DNA of 64,000 nucleotides from Myceligenerans salitolerans (GCF_017349295.1 NZ_JAFMPK010000027.1:216839-280838), one strand, 5' to 3'; positions 17,386-26,566 are shown, counted from the stretch's first letter. A program made the numbers and translations. The notes: generated by a model not told the origin, from the sequence alone.

Positions 17386-18750
17386 TCAGAGCGCGAGATG
17401 CTCCCGCACTGCCGACGCCAGGTGTTCCGCCTCCGCCTCGGCCTGGTCCTGCGTCGCCGCCTCGACCATAACCCTGACCACGGGCTCCGTCCCGCTCGGG
17501 CGCAGGAGTACCCGCCCGGTGGCACCGAGCCGCTCCTCCGCCGCGACCACGGCCGCCTTGACACCGTCGTGGCTCCCGGCGCGCGACTTGTCCACGCCCT
17601 TCACGTTCACGAGGATCTGCGGCAGCCGCCGGATGTCCGCCCCCAGGTCGGCGAGCCGACGTCCGGCCGTCTTCACCCGTGCGGCCAGGTGCAGCGCGGT
17701 CAGGACGCCGTCGCCGGTGGTGGCATGGTCGGCGAGGATGATGTGACCGGACTGCTCACCGCCCAGCCCGTAGCCCTTCGCTCGCATCTCCTCCAGCACG
17801 TACCGGTCCCCGACCGCGGTCTGCACGGTGTTGATCCCGGCCTCACGCATCGCGAGGATCAGGCCGAGGTTCGACATCACGGTGACGACCAGCGTGCTGT
17901 CCGGCAGCCGCCCCTCGTCCTTCAGCGCGGAGGCCAGGATGCCGAGGATCTGGTCGCCGTCGACGATGTCCCCCGCGTGGCTCACCGCGATGCACCGGTC
18001 GGCATCGCCGTCGAACGCCACCCCGAAGTCCGCCTCGGAGGCCACGACCACCGCCTGCAGCTGCTCGGGGTGGGTGGACCCGCACTTCTCGTTGATGTTG
18101 CGCCCGTCGGGGCTGGCGTTGATGACGACGACGTCGGCCCCCGCGTCCCGCAACGCCTGCGGCCCCACCTCACTGGCCGCACCGTTCGCGCAGTCCAGCG
18201 CGATCCGCAGTCCCTCCAGCGGGCGGTGCTCCAGGGTGGTCCCGATGCTCTCGGTCAGATGCTTCACGTACTTCGCGGCGGCGAGCCCCGGGTCCAGACG
18301 GATACGGCCGACGTCGGCGCCGACCGGACGTTCCCATTCGTCGTCCAGCACCGCGGCGACGGCGTCCTCGACGGCGTCGTCCAGCTTGAGTCCCCCTCGC
18401 TGGAAGAACTTGATGCCGTTGTCCGGCATCGCGTTGTGGGACGCCGAGATCATGACGCCGAGGTCCGTGTCCAGCTCGCTGACGAGGTAGGCGAGGGCCG
18501 GGGTCGGGAGGACGCCGAGGTCGATCACGTCGACCCCTGCCGAGGCCAGCCCGGCCGCCACGGCACCGGAGAGGAGTTCGCCCGACGCCCGCGGGTCCCG
18601 CCCGACGACCGCTCGGGGACGCGGGCCCAGGATCTCGCCCTGGGCGGTCAGCACCCGGGCCGCCGCGCTTCCCAGCGAGAGCGCCAGCTCCGCCGTGATG
18701 TCGCGATTGGCGAGCCCTCGCACGCCGTCGGTGCCGAACAGCCTGCCCAT
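17386..18750 (-). CDS. glmM: Phosphoglucosamine mutase
   Basis: 454 residues. It converts glucosamine-6-phosphate to glucosamine-1-phosphate on the way to UDP-GlcNAc. The N-terminus [12 protein letters not shown], the active-site loop [11 protein letters not shown] with catalytic Ser104, the metal-binding loop DGDADR, and the substrate loop GGEQSGH are all visible, as is the C-terminal [14 protein letters not shown] phosphate-binding motif. The phospho-serine activation of the family is expected. The start ATG has GGAAGGAC eight bases upstream. It follows rpsI and rplM in the same direction, but a strong hairpin lies in between, so it probably has its own promoter. Confidence 0.96.
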   Translation of the reverse strand: MGRLFGTDGVRGLANRDITAELALSLGSAAARVLTAQGEILGPRPRAVVGRDPRASGELLSGAVAAGLASAGVDVIDLGVLPTPALAYLVSELDTDLGVMISASHNAMPDNGIKFFQRGGLKLDDAVEDAVAAVLDDEWERPVGADVGRIRLDPGLAAAKYVKHLTESIGTTLEHRPLEGLRIALDCANGAASEVGPQALRDAGADVVVINASPDGRNINEKCGSTHPEQLQAVVVASEADFGVAFDGDADRCIAVSHAGDIVDGDQILGILASALKDEGRLPDSTLVVTVMSNLGLILAMREAGINTVQTAVGDRYVLEEMRAKGYGLGGEQSGHIILADHATTGDGVLTALHLAARVKTAGRRLADLGADIRRLPQILVNVKGVDKSRAGSHDGVKAAVVAAEERLGATGRVLLRPSGTEPVVRVMVEAATQDQAEAEAEHLASAVREHLAL

Positions 18751-18821
18751 GTGTGGTGTCCTTCCGTGCCGAAAGATGTGCGCCCAAGATTAATGGGCTC
18801 ACGAAGAGGGTGAGAAGCGCA

Positions 18822-18854
18822 GTGGCCCCGCACGGCAGTGCCGTGCGGGGCCAC
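18822..18854 (-). terminator. Terminator of the rplM-rpsI operon
   Basis: GTGGCCCCGCACGG (18822-18835) and CCGTGCGGGGCCAC (18841-18854) form a perfect 14-bp stem with a five-base loop. It lies about 130 bases after the rpsI stop and upstream of glmM. Confidence 0.7.
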
Positions 18855-18869
18855 CGGGAACGTGCCTGG

Positions 18870-18991
18870 GCCCGTACCCTGCGCTGCGCCCTTCGTCAGC
18901 GCACCGTCCGCCAGAGCGCTTTCTCGGGTTCCGCGCGCGGCACGTGACTCGTACCTCGGCCCGTACCGCGCGCCGCGCCCTTCGTCAGCGC
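18870..18991. repeat. Imperfect direct repeat copying the end of rpsI
   Basis: The 33 bases at 18959-18991, which include the rpsI stop codon and its last codons, recur at 18870-18902 with only three mismatches. The shared part ends in GCGCCCTTCGTCAGCGC. The copies are 89 bases apart, and the distal copy is non-coding. Confidence 0.75.
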
Positions 18992-19470
18992 TTGCTGTAC
19001 TGCGGCGCCTTGCGGGCCTTCTTGAGACCGGCCTTCTTGCGCTCGACCGCACGGTCGTCACGCGTGAGGAAGCCGGCCTTCTTCAGGGCCGGGCGGTTCG
19101 ACTCGGCGTCGATGGCGTTCAGCGCCCGGGCGATGCCCAGGCGCAGCGCGCCGGCCTGGCCGGAGCTGCCGCCGCCGTTGATGCGCGCGATCACGTCGAA
19201 GCGGCCCTCGACCTCGACCAGCTTCAGCGGGTCGTTGACCAGCTGCTGGTGCACCTTGTTCGGGAAGTACTCCTCGAGGGTGCGGCCGTTGATCTTCCAC
19301 TGACCGGTGCCGGGGACCAGACGCACACGCGCCACGGCCTCCTTGCGGCGCCCGACGGCCTGGCCGGGTGCGGTGAGGGACGAGCCGCCCGTTGCGGGGG
19401 CGACCGTCTCGCTGGTGTAGGTGCTGGGCGTCGTCTCGTCCAGCTCGGTGTCGACGGTGGTCTCAGCCAC
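18985..19470 (-). CDS. rpsI: 30S ribosomal protein S9
   Basis: 161 residues. S9 sits in the head of the small subunit, and its C-terminal tail reaches the P-site tRNA. The core begins [17 protein letters not shown] near residue 37, contains [20 protein letters not shown], and ends in the required basic tail APQYSKR. A 35-residue acidic/Thr-rich N-terminal extension, common in actinobacteria, precedes the core. The frame is open upstream, but the GTG at 19470 has GAGGA eight bases before it and gives the expected protein. It follows rplM by 43 bases in a two-gene operon. Confidence 0.96.
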   Translation of the reverse strand: MAETTVDTELDETTPSTYTSETVAPATGGSSLTAPGQAVGRRKEAVARVRLVPGTGQWKINGRTLEEYFPNKVHQQLVNDPLKLVEVEGRFDVIARINGGGSSGQAGALRLGIARALNAIDAESNRPALKKAGFLTRDDRAVERKKAGLKKARKAPQYSKR

Positions 19471-19513
19471 TGTGTAGTCCTCGCGTCCTTCGCGTTGCGA
19501 TCCTGCAGCGGCC

Positions 19514-19963
19514 TCAGGCCTGCTGCGAAACCTGGGTGATCTCGAACGGCTTCGGCTGCTGCGCCGCGTGCGGGTGCTCGGCACCCGCGTAGACCTTGAG
19601 CTTCTTGATCTGCTCGCGGCCGAGCGTCGTCTTCGGGAGCATCCCGCGGACGGCCTTCTCGATGGCCTTGCGCGGGCTCTTCTCGATCAGCTCGCCGTAC
19701 GGCGTGGCGGTCAGACCACCCGGGTAGCCGGAGTGGCGGTACGCCATCTTGTTCTCGCGCTTGTTGCCGCTGAGGGCGACCTTCTCCGCGTTGATGACGA
19801 TGACGAAGTCGCCGCCGTCGACGTGCGGAGCGAAGGTCGGCTTGTGCTTCCCGCGCAGCAGCGTGGCGACCTGGGAGGCCAGGCGGCCCAGGACGACGTC
19901 GGTCGCGTCGACGACGTGCCAGTCACGCTGGACGTCGCCGGGCTTGGGGGTGTACGTACGCAC
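19514..19963 (-). CDS. rplM: 50S ribosomal protein L13
   Basis: 149 residues. L13 is an early-assembly protein of the large subunit. Typical elements are [44 protein letters not shown] and the C-terminal [17 protein letters not shown]. The start is GTG at 19963. The rplM-rpsI pair forms one unit, with a good promoter 160-190 bases upstream and a leader of about 150 bases. Confidence 0.97.
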   Translation of the reverse strand: MRTYTPKPGDVQRDWHVVDATDVVLGRLASQVATLLRGKHKPTFAPHVDGGDFVIVINAEKVALSGNKRENKMAYRHSGYPGGLTATPYGELIEKSPRKAIEKAVRGMLPKTTLGREQIKKLKVYAGAEHPHAAQQPKPFEITQVSQQA

Positions 19964-20125
19964 GGTTCGTAACCTTCTGTTCTCGGTGTCGTCGGGCGAG
20001 AAGCGGCGCCCGATGAGTCAGGGTCATTGTGCGCGGGAGCTCACGGTGACGTCCGGGCCAGACATCGGCGTGCGAGTGGGGCGCTGCCGGTGCAGGACGT
20101 CGGAGACATAGCACAACGACGACCC

Positions 20126-20155
20126 AGAATACCCGTGCGTTCCGAGCAGGGTCAA
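20126..20155 (-). promoter_or_regulatory. Promoter of rplM-rpsI
   Basis: On the minus strand TTGACC (20150-20155) and TATTCT (20126-20131) are spaced by 18 bases, a close match to the vegetative consensus. The predicted leader to rplM is about 155 bases long. Confidence 0.7.
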
Positions 20156-20231
20156 AGCGAGCGAGGTGGACCACCCACGTGGCGTTCGACACGCCCTCGC
20201 CCCGAGGCCACGAGTATGTCACCGTAGATCC

Positions 20232-20645
20232 ATGAGCGGCGATACGACCGCCACGTCGCCGGATCCTGAGTACGGCGCCGAGGGCGACACGAACCAGTTG
20301 CAGCAGTCCGACACCTTGCTCGATCGGGGAACCCAGGACGTGCTCGACGAAGGCTATTCCCCGCCGGACTACCCCCGGAAGAACCACTGGGGGGAGACGG
20401 CGTGGGAGGAGTCCCACGGCGAGCCCCTCGACCGGCGGCTGGCCGAGGAGGAACCCGAGAGCTGGGACGGCGATCCGCTGGCCCGCCCGGACACCTCGCG
20501 GGCAGGACGCCTCGTCGAGGACGACGACGCCGATCCCGGCGAGTCCGGCAGTCGTGAGAACGACCTGTACGGGGACGACGCCGGCATCGACGGCGCCGGG
20601 GCGAGCGCCGAGGAGGCGGCGGTCCACTGGGTCGAGGAACCCTGA
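20232..20645 (+). CDS. DUF5709 domain-containing protein
   Basis: 137 residues, strongly acidic, soluble and probably largely unstructured. The stretch GDTNQLQQSDTLLDRGTQDV followed by LDEGYSPPDYPRKNHWGETA is the hallmark of DUF5709, an actinobacterial family of unknown function. No signal peptide or membrane segment. The ATG at 20232 was chosen because the family core starts only 18 residues later; the frame is open further upstream. It is divergent from rplM and convergent with truA, so likely a single-gene unit. Confidence 0.88.
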   Translation: MSGDTTATSPDPEYGAEGDTNQLQQSDTLLDRGTQDVLDEGYSPPDYPRKNHWGETAWEESHGEPLDRRLAEEEPESWDGDPLARPDTSRAGRLVEDDDADPGESGSRENDLYGDDAGIDGAGASAEEAAVHWVEEP

Positions 20646-20675
20646 TCGACCCTCGTCCGGCTGCTCGCCGGCCCG

Positions 20676-21593
20676 CTACGAGCCAGGGCGGTACGAACCC
20701 GGCCGAGCCGTGTCCGTCCAGACCTCCTCGTCCATCCGCCTGGCTCGGATGCGGTCGGCCCGCTCGGCGAGCTCGCCGTCGGCCGGGTAGGTGACCTCCT
20801 CCAGCACGAGGCCCTGCGGCGGCACGACCGCCGCGCCCGCGGTCCGTGCCCGGCTCGCGAGCAGTTCGGCGGGCCATTCGACGGGACGGCGCCCCTCCCC
20901 GACCGCGATCGAGGCGCCCACGATCGCCCGCACCATGTTGTGGCAGAACGCGTCGGCGACGATCCGGGCGACGACGAGCCCCGCGTCGGCCCCCGGTCCA
21001 GTGCGCTCCCAGCCCACGTCGAGCAGTTCGCGGATCGTCGTCGCCCCGGGGCGCGGCTTGCAGTAGGCGGCGAAGTCGTGCAGTCCCACGAGCGGCCTGA
21101 CGGCCGCGTCCATCGCGGGGACGTCGAGCGGCCGGCGATTGAACAGCACGTGCGTGCGGCGCAGCGGATCCCGGTACGTGAGGTCGTCGGCGATGCGGTA
21201 CGAGTACCGGCGGTGCAGCGCGGAGAAGCGGGCGTCGAACCCCTCCGGCGCGGGAGAGGCCCGTTGCACGACGACGTCCGCCGGGAGCACCCCGGCCAGG
21301 CGCGTCACCATCGCCTCCCCCGGCGAGCGATCGGATCGTCCGGGCATCTGCTCCCAGCGACTCACCGGGACGTCCACGTGGGCGACCTGCCCGCGCGCGT
21401 GCACGCCGGCGTCCGTGCGCCCCGCGACAGTGAGCCGCGGCGCGGGAAGCCCGAGCGGCTTAGTGCGCAGGATCGTCGCGAGCCCGTCCTCCAGGACACC
21501 CTGCACGGTGCGTTCCGTGGGCTGGCGCGCCCAGCCGGCGAACTTGGTGCCGTCGTAGGCGAGATCGAGCCTGATCCGGATGAGATCGTCCAC
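20676..21593 (-). CDS. truA: tRNA pseudouridine(38-40) synthase
   Basis: 305 residues. TruA makes pseudouridine at tRNA positions 38-40 in the anticodon stem. The motifs IRLDLAYDGTKFAGWARQP near the N-terminus and AGRTDAGVHARGQVAH, with catalytic Asp61, are diagnostic, and the C-terminal FCHNMVRAIVGASIAVGEGR is conserved. The open frame extends 135 codons upstream, but the GTG at 21593 has GGGGAG nine bases before it and gives the normal N-terminus. In most actinobacteria truA directly follows rplQ; here the two are separated by a kinase gene in the opposite direction. Confidence 0.95.
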   Translation of the reverse strand: MDDLIRIRLDLAYDGTKFAGWARQPTERTVQGVLEDGLATILRTKPLGLPAPRLTVAGRTDAGVHARGQVAHVDVPVSRWEQMPGRSDRSPGEAMVTRLAGVLPADVVVQRASPAPEGFDARFSALHRRYSYRIADDLTYRDPLRRTHVLFNRRPLDVPAMDAAVRPLVGLHDFAAYCKPRPGATTIRELLDVGWERTGPGADAGLVVARIVADAFCHNMVRAIVGASIAVGEGRRPVEWPAELLASRARTAGAAVVPPQGLVLEEVTYPADGELAERADRIRARRMDEEVWTDTARPGSYRPGS

Positions 21594-21765
21594 GACGACA
21601 TTCTCCCCTCCCGGCGGACCAGCCGGCTGAGCCCGAGGTCCAGCGCGCCCTCCCCCTGCCGACGGACCGGCCGGCGGGTCGATGTCGCGCCGCACCGGCG
21701 CACAAGCCCTCCCCGCCCCCCGGCCGCGGCCGCCGTCGCCCCGCCGCAGTGCGTACCGTGGGGGC

Positions 21766-22524
21766 GTGAACGACGTGCTGACGCTGGCCGTGGACTGCGG
21801 CGGGAGCGGGATCAAGGCCGCCGTGCTGGACGCCGCCGGAACCGCCCACGCCCAGCCCGTGCGCGTCCCGACACCGTACCCGCTCGCCCCGGAACTCCTG
21901 GTCGACGTGATCGCGAGGATTGCCGCCGACCTCCCGGGCGCGCAGCGGGTGACGGTGGGGATGCCGGGGATGATCCGTAGTGGCGTCGTCGTGCACACGC
22001 CGCACTACGTCACGCGATCCGGGCCCCGCTCGCGCGTCGACCCGGCGCTGGCCGCCGCCTGGGCGAACTTCGACATGCAGGCTGCCGTGGCGGACCGGCT
22101 GGGCATGGCCGCCCTGGTCCTGAACGACGCCGAGGTGCACGGTGCGGGGGTGATCGCGGCCTCCGGCCTCGAACTGGTCCTGACGCTCGGGACCGGCCTC
22201 GGGTCGGCACACTTCCACGGCGGCCGGCTGGCGCCGCACCTGGAGTGGTCCCGGGCCCCGATTCGCCGCAGCCTCACCTACGACGAGTACATCGGCGAAC
22301 CGGAACGCCGTCGGCTCGGGGACGGACTCTGGTCACGGCGTGTGGTGAACGTCGTGGAGGGACTCCGGCCCGTCTTCCACTGGGACCGGCTGTACCTGGG
22401 CGGGGGCAACTCGCGCAACATCACGCCGTCGGCGCTGGCCCGCCTGGGCGACGACGTCGTCGTCGTACCGAACTCCGCGGGCCTGGTCGGCGGCGCCCGC
22501 GCCTGGGACCTCCCGCCGCAATAA
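21766..22524 (+). CDS. ROK-family kinase, polyphosphate-glucokinase-like
   Basis: 252 residues. The N-terminal ATP/phosphate loop LAVDCGGSGIKAAVLD, the segment VGMPGMIRSGVVVHTPHY and the LTLGTGLGSAHFHGGRL glycine motif place it with ROK sugar kinases closest to polyphosphate-dependent glucokinases. Asp in LNDAEVHG would be the catalytic base. It ends with an LYLGGGNSRNI motif. Compared with classical PPGK, the basic segments that bind long polyphosphate are not obvious, so the phosphoryl donor is uncertain. GTG start. It is divergent from truA and convergent with rplQ, in a position between them where these two genes are usually adjacent. Confidence 0.8.
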   Translation: MNDVLTLAVDCGGSGIKAAVLDAAGTAHAQPVRVPTPYPLAPELLVDVIARIAADLPGAQRVTVGMPGMIRSGVVVHTPHYVTRSGPRSRVDPALAAAWANFDMQAAVADRLGMAALVLNDAEVHGAGVIAASGLELVLTLGTGLGSAHFHGGRLAPHLEWSRAPIRRSLTYDEYIGEPERRRLGDGLWSRRVVNVVEGLRPVFHWDRLYLGGGNSRNITPSALARLGDDVVVVPNSAGLVGGARAWDLPPQ

Positions 22525-22662
22525 CACGCCGGGCACGACGCCCGGCAGCGTCAGGCAACAGCCCCAGCCATTCGGTCCCCTCGTGAGTGATCGGCAGTTC
22601 GAACGACCGACGGCTCACGAACGGACCGATCAGCGCGATCGCCGGGCCGCGCCGACGAACAG

Positions 22663-22700
22663 CGGAGCCCCGCCGCATCCTGGTGCGCGGCAGGGCTCCG
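22663..22700 (-). terminator. Terminator of the alpha operon after rplQ
   Basis: CGGAGCCCCGCCGC (22663-22676) pairs with GCGGCAGGGCTCCG (22687-22700) in a 14-bp stem with one mismatch and a 10-base loop, 23 bases after the rplQ stop codon. Confidence 0.65.
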
Positions 22701-22722
22701 TCGTGGAAGAGGTGTGGACGCG

Positions 22723-23232
22723 TCAGGCGTCCTTCTTCTCCGCCGGCTCCTCGGCAGGGGCCTCGGCGCTCTCGGCGGCGGGAGCCTCGGTGGCCTCCTC
22801 GGCCTGCGGCTCGGCCGGAGCCGCCTTCTCCGTGGCCTTGGTCGCTTCCTTGACCACGGCCTGCTTCGGGCTCACCGGCTCGGTGACGAGCTCGATGACC
22901 GCCATCGGCGCGTTGTCGCCCTTGCGGGCGCCGATCTTGGTGATGCGCGTGTAGCCACCGTCACGCTCGGCCATGGTCGGCGCGATCTCGGTGAACAGCG
23001 TGTGGACCACGCCCTTGTCACGGACGACGCGAAGGACCCGGCGCCGTGCGTGCAGGTCGCCCTTCTTCGCGAAGGTGATCAGCTTCTCGGCCAGCGGGCG
23101 CAGGCGCTTCGCCTTCGTCTCGGTGGTCGTGATGCGGCCGTGCTCGAACAGCGCGGTGGAGAGGTTCGCGAGGATCAGACGCTCGTGAGCCGGGCTACCG
23201 CCGAGGCGCGCACCCTTGGTAGGGGTAGGCAT
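22723..23232 (-). CDS. rplQ: 50S ribosomal protein L17
   Basis: 169 residues. L17 binds near the exit tunnel of the large subunit. The core ([20 protein letters not shown] at the N-terminus, [51 protein letters not shown]) covers about residues 1-120. The remaining 49 residues are a Glu/Ala/Pro-rich tail, [20 protein letters not shown] and similar, which is found on L17 of several actinobacteria and is probably disordered. It lies 76 bases after rpoA in the alpha operon and is the last gene of it. Confidence 0.97.
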   Translation of the reverse strand: MPTPTKGARLGGSPAHERLILANLSTALFEHGRITTTETKAKRLRPLAEKLITFAKKGDLHARRRVLRVVRDKGVVHTLFTEIAPTMAERDGGYTRITKIGARKGDNAPMAVIELVTEPVSPKQAVVKEATKATEKAAPAEPQAEEATEAPAAESAEAPAEEPAEKKDA

Positions 23233-23308
23233 TGCATGTGCTCCTTAGGGATGTACCGCCGCCGCGGGCGCGCTCCCGGATGGCCGGGACGCGCCCGCGG
23301 CGCGGGTG

Positions 23309-24328
23309 TCAGTACGACTGCTCGTCGCCGCCGCTGTAGCTGGGCGCCGCGTCGTCACCGCTGAAGTAGTTCGCCCCGGAGTCGAAGTCCAGGGGCGAGT
23401 CCTTCAGGCTCAGGTTCAGCTCGGCGAGCTTCTCCTTCACCTCGCTGATGGACTTGGCGCCGAAGTTGCGGATGTCGAGCAGATCCGCCTCGCTGCGCGC
23501 GACGAGCTCACCGACCTGGTGGATGCCCTCGCGCTTGAGGCAGTTGTACGACCGGATGGTGAGGTTGAGCTCTTCGATCGGCAGCGCCAGGTCCGCGGCG
23601 AGCGCGGTGTCCGTGGGCGACGGACCGATCTCGATACCCTCAGCCTCGACGTTCAGCTCACGGGCAAGGCCGAACAGCTCGACGAGCGTCTTGCCGGCCG
23701 AGGCGAGCGCGTCACGCGGCGCGATGGCCGACTTGGTCTCGACGTCGACGATGAGCTTGTCGAAGTCGGTGCGCTGCTCGACTCGGGTGGCCTCGACCTT
23801 GTACGTGACCTTGAGAACGGGCGAGTAGATCGAGTCGACCGGGATGCGGCCGATCTCCGCGTCGAACGACTTGTTCTGCGCGGCGGACACGTACCCACGG
23901 CCCCGCTCGACGGTCAGCTCGATCTCGAGCTTGCCCTTCTCGTTGAGCGTGGCGATGTGCAGATCGGGGTTGTGCACCTCGACCCCCGCCGGCGGCACGA
24001 TGTCCGCGGCGGTGACCACACCGGCGCCCTGCTTGCGCAGGTACATCACGACGGGCTCGTCGTTCTCCGAGGAGACGACGAGGTTCTTGATGTTGAGGAT
24101 GATCTCGGTCACGTCCTCCTTCACGCCCGCCACCGTGCTGAACTCGTGCAGCACGTTGTCGATGCGGATGGACGTCACGGCCGCGCCCGGGATGGACGAC
24201 AGCAGCGTACGACGCAGCGAGTTGCCGAGCGTGTAGCCGAAGCCGGGCTCGAGCGGCTCGATGGAGAACCGCGAACGGTACTCCGAGATGACCTCTTCGG
24301 TCAGCGTGGGGCGCTGTGCGATGAGCAC
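23309..24328 (-). CDS. rpoA: DNA-directed RNA polymerase subunit alpha
   Basis: 339 residues. Alpha dimerises to start RNA polymerase assembly and contacts activators and UP elements. The N-terminal domain has [32 protein letters not shown] and [12 protein letters not shown], and the C-terminal domain (about 245-315) shows [20 protein letters not shown] and [19 protein letters not shown]. Both are complete. It follows rpsK by 179 bases, an unusually long space for this operon. rpsD, which often lies between rpsK and rpoA in other bacteria, is absent here. Confidence 0.98.
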   Translation of the reverse strand: MLIAQRPTLTEEVISEYRSRFSIEPLEPGFGYTLGNSLRRTLLSSIPGAAVTSIRIDNVLHEFSTVAGVKEDVTEIILNIKNLVVSSENDEPVVMYLRKQGAGVVTAADIVPPAGVEVHNPDLHIATLNEKGKLEIELTVERGRGYVSAAQNKSFDAEIGRIPVDSIYSPVLKVTYKVEATRVEQRTDFDKLIVDVETKSAIAPRDALASAGKTLVELFGLARELNVEAEGIEIGPSPTDTALAADLALPIEELNLTIRSYNCLKREGIHQVGELVARSEADLLDIRNFGAKSISEVKEKLAELNLSLKDSPLDFDSGANYFSGDDAAPSYSGGDEQSY

Positions 24329-24507
24329 TGTGGGTGTCCTTTCAGCGTGCGTCCGCTATATGACGCATCACGGATCGCGATCTCTCGCGGCCCGGCGAGA
24401 CTCTGTCCGCTCGCCGGGCGAAGGTGCTCACCGTGTGGGGTGAGCGGGTGTCGCGTTCGCGGAGTGCCCCGACCCGAGCGGGCGGAGGCGCGCCACGCGC
24501 GACGGGG
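24329..24507 (-). promoter_or_regulatory. Structured leader between rpsK and rpoA
   Basis: This 179-base gap holds a 10-bp hairpin (24390-24399 with 24410-24419, GCCCGGCGAG/CTCGCCGGGC, loop of ten) and a smaller one (TGCGTC 24348-24353 with GACGCA 24362-24367). The AT-containing segment CATATAGC lies in the loop of the second. It may carry a processing site or an internal promoter of rpoA-rplQ; I cannot tell which. Confidence 0.35.
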
Positions 24508-24897
24508 TCAGACGCGGCGACGCTTCGGGGGGCGGCAGCCGTTGTGCGCCTGCGGCGTCACGTCCTGGATCGAGCCCACCTCGAGGCCCGTCGCCTGCAG
24601 GGAGCGGATGGCGGTCTCACGACCGGAGCCCGGGCCCTTGACGAAGACGTCGACCTTCTTCACGCCGTGCTCCTGGGCACGGCGTGCGGCCGACTCGGCG
24701 GCGAGCTGCGCGGCGTACGGCGTGGACTTGCGGGAGCCCTTGAAGCCGACGTGGCCGGCGGACGCCCACGAGACCACGGCACCCGAGGGGTCCGTGATCG
24801 AGATGATGGTGTTGTTGAACGTGCTCTTGATGTGCGCCTGGCCGAGCGGGACGTTCTTCTTGTCCTTGCGACGCGGCTTGCGGGTCTTGGGAGGCAT
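24508..24897 (-). CDS. rpsK: 30S ribosomal protein S11
   Basis: 129 residues. S11 lies on the platform of the small subunit near the mRNA exit. Diagnostic stretches are [61 protein letters not shown] and the C-terminal [18 protein letters not shown]. Length is normal. Gene order rpmJ-rpsM-rpsK-rpoA-rplQ is the actinobacterial alpha operon. The ATG has GGAGAT eight to nine bases upstream. Confidence 0.98.
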   Translation of the reverse strand: MPPKTRKPRRKDKKNVPLGQAHIKSTFNNTIISITDPSGAVVSWASAGHVGFKGSRKSTPYAAQLAAESAARRAQEHGVKKVDVFVKGPGSGRETAIRSLQATGLEVGSIQDVTPQAHNGCRPPKRRRV

Positions 24898-24977
24898 TGG
24901 TGCTCTCTATCTCCTGGTCTGGTCGGACCGGGGCGGGCGCTTCCCCGAAGGGCGCTGCCCGCACCTCGGACTGCTTG

Positions 24978-25352
24978 TCAGCGGGCCTTCTTCTTGCCGG
25001 CGACGGTGCGCTTCGGACCCTTGCGGGTACGCGCGTTGGTCTTGGTGCGCTGACCGCGCACCGGCAGCCCGCGACGGTGACGCAGACCCTGGTAGGTACC
25101 GATCTCCACCTTGCGGCGGATGTCGGACGCGACCTCGCGGCGGAGGTCACCCTCGAGCTGGTAGCTCGACTCGAGGTGGTCGCGGAGCGCGACGAGCTCG
25201 GCGTCGCCGAGGTCCTTCACGCGGGTGTCGGGGTTGATCCCGGTCGCGGCAAGGGTCTCCTTGGCGCGGGTCCGGCCGACCCCGAAGATGTAGGTGAGCG
25301 CGATCTCGACCCGCTTCTCGCGAGGGAGGTCGACGCCGATAAGACGTGCCAT
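24978..25352 (-). CDS. rpsM: 30S ribosomal protein S13
   Basis: 124 residues. S13 sits at the top of the 30S head and forms inter-subunit bridges and P-tRNA contacts. It begins [27 protein letters not shown], has the helix-two-turn-helix region around [20 protein letters not shown], and ends in the basic [20 protein letters not shown] and KKAR tail. Length is normal. It is preceded by rpmJ with a 169-base, hairpin-rich gap. Confidence 0.98.
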   Translation of the reverse strand: MARLIGVDLPREKRVEIALTYIFGVGRTRAKETLAATGINPDTRVKDLGDAELVALRDHLESSYQLEGDLRREVASDIRRKVEIGTYQGLRHRRGLPVRGQRTKTNARTRKGPKRTVAGKKKAR

Positions 25353-25521
25353 GTGCCTGACGGCTCCTGTACTTCTCGTCCGGAGGTCTGCCGCACCGCC
25401 ATCCCGCGAGATCCGCGGGCCCCGGCCTCCGGGCCGAGGGTTCCCCCGCCTGCGCGGCGGGTTCGAGGTGGTGCGCTGGTGGTGGCCGTGGCCACCGGCC
25501 CGGGGTTGCCCCGGGAGGTGA
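25353..25521 (-). promoter_or_regulatory. Hairpin-rich spacer between rpmJ and rpsM
   Basis: A 169-base GC-rich spacer with several small inverted repeats, for example CCCGCC/GGCGGG near 25448-25466. No coding frame of note. It may stabilise or divide the transcript between rpmJ and rpsM. Confidence 0.3.
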
Positions 25522-25635
25522 TCAGCCCTGGCGCTGCTTGTGGCGCAGGTTGTCGCAGATCACCATGACGCGACCGTGCCGGCGAATCACCTTGCACTTG
25601 TCGCAGATCTTCTTGACGCTCGGCTTGACCTTCAT
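25522..25635 (-). CDS. rpmJ: 50S ribosomal protein L36
   Basis: 37 residues, beginning [20 protein letters not shown]. It is the zinc-binding (C+) form of L36: Cys11 and Cys14 in CDKC, Cys27 in VICDN and the following His33 make the zinc ribbon. L36 stabilises rRNA contacts at the base of the stalk. The stop and start were located by reading the minus strand directly. It lies 12 bases after infA, the usual order in the operon. Confidence 0.95.
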   Translation of the reverse strand: MKVKPSVKKICDKCKVIRRHGRVMVICDNLRHKQRQG

Positions 25636-25647
25636 GGTTTCCTCTGA

Positions 25648-25869
25648 CTACTTGTAGCGGTAGACGATCCGGCCGCGGGACAGGTCGTACGGGCTGAGCT
25701 CGACCACGACCCGGTCCTCGGGAAGGATTCGGATGTAGTTCTGGCGCATCTTGCCCGAGATGTGGGCGAGCACCTTGTGACCGTTCTCCAGCTCCACGCG
25801 GAACGTCGCGTTCGGCAGAGCCTCGACCACGCTGCCCTCGATCTCGATGACACCGTCCTTCTTAGCCAT
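25648..25869 (-). CDS. infA: Translation initiation factor IF-1
   Basis: 73 residues, an OB-fold protein that occupies the A-site region of the 30S subunit during initiation. The sequence [20 protein letters not shown], followed by [20 protein letters not shown] and YRYK at the C-terminus, is canonical. The open frame runs 76 codons further upstream, but ATG at 25869 with GGAGGA seven bases before it gives the invariant IF-1 N-terminus. It is the first gene of the infA-rpmJ-rpsM-rpsK-rpoA-rplQ unit and has a candidate promoter about 240 bases upstream. Confidence 0.98.
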   Translation of the reverse strand: MAKKDGVIEIEGSVVEALPNATFRVELENGHKVLAHISGKMRQNYIRILPEDRVVVELSPYDLSRGRIVYRYK

Positions 25870-26103
25870 ATCCTCCGCTAACTCTCGTCGGCCTGTTCCT
25901 CGAGCCTGCTCCGGGGCACGCGAGAAGCATGCCGCCGTCAGGACGAGGATGTCGCGTGCAGCCGCAGACGCCGGCCCGATGGCGGACCAGCACCCGGCCA
26001 AGGCCGAACCGTCAGCGATCGACCTGCCGAAACACCGCTGGAGGCCGAACCTGATGGGACTACGTCCTTCGGCGCCGGAAGCGCGGACTACACCCAACGG
26101 CCC

Positions 26104-26112
26104 ATCTTATCA
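26104..26112 (-). promoter_or_regulatory. Extended -10 promoter candidate for the infA operon, overlapping a stop codon
   Basis: On the minus strand TGATAAGAT combines an extended -10 TG with TAAGAT. The TGA is at the same time the stop codon of the membrane-protein gene upstream. A start around 26097 would give infA a leader of about 225 bases. No clear -35 is seen, which extended -10 promoters do not need. Confidence 0.45.
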
Positions 26113-26511
26113 GAGGTCGTACTCGACTCCGGGCGGGCCGATCATCGTGTGCGGGAGCGCACCGACGAACAGGACGAGCATGGGCACCCAGCCCAGCAGG
26201 ACGCCCACCGACACCGCGACCAGCTCCGTGCGGCGCCCGCGGCGCCACAGCCACACGCCGGCGGCCCAGCCCACGACGGCGAGCAGCAGGACCGACTCCC
26301 ACAACCGCAGCGAGGTCCCGAAGCCGACGACGAGGCCCACCCAGAACCAGACGCCGAGGACCAGACGCCGCGCCCAGCGGCCGGACCACCGGCCGAGCCG
26401 CGCGAACCTCCCGCCGAGAACCGCCGTAGCACGCCGGAGCAGCGGGACGCCGGGGTCGGCGGGTGTCCGGATCGGCGGGCCGGGCCGGACGGCATGAGCG
26501 TCATCGGTCAT
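26110..26511 (-). CDS. Small integral membrane protein, unknown function
   Basis: 133 residues. I do not recognise the family. After an N-terminal 45-residue basic, soluble part come three hydrophobic segments, approximately LVLGVWFWVGLVVGFG (50-66), SVLLLAVVGWAAGVWLW (73-89) and VSVGVLLGWVPMLVLFVGAL (100-119), and a short C-terminal tail. Arg-rich loops between the first segments suggest a cytosolic N-terminus. It lies between map and infA on the same strand, 55 bases after map, so it may be cotranscribed with secY-adk-map. Codon use is like the neighbours. Confidence 0.75.
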   Translation of the reverse strand: MTDDAHAVRPGPPIRTPADPGVPLLRRATAVLGGRFARLGRWSGRWARRLVLGVWFWVGLVVGFGTSLRLWESVLLLAVVGWAAGVWLWRRGRRTELVAVSVGVLLGWVPMLVLFVGALPHTMIGPPGVEYDL

Positions 26512-26566
26512 GCCACGGGAGCATAGACCAACTGACTCCAGCTAAGTAAGCCTCCGCGAGGAACCG

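Noticed and set aside
20027-20230. Small plus-strand frames between rplM and the DUF5709 gene
   Set aside because: They cover the rplM promoter and leader and have no ribosome binding site or recognisable sequence.
24329-24507. A hidden or decayed rpsD between rpsK and rpoA
   Set aside because: The gap is 179 bases with hairpins and no S4-like peptide in any frame. rpsD must be elsewhere, as in related actinobacteria.
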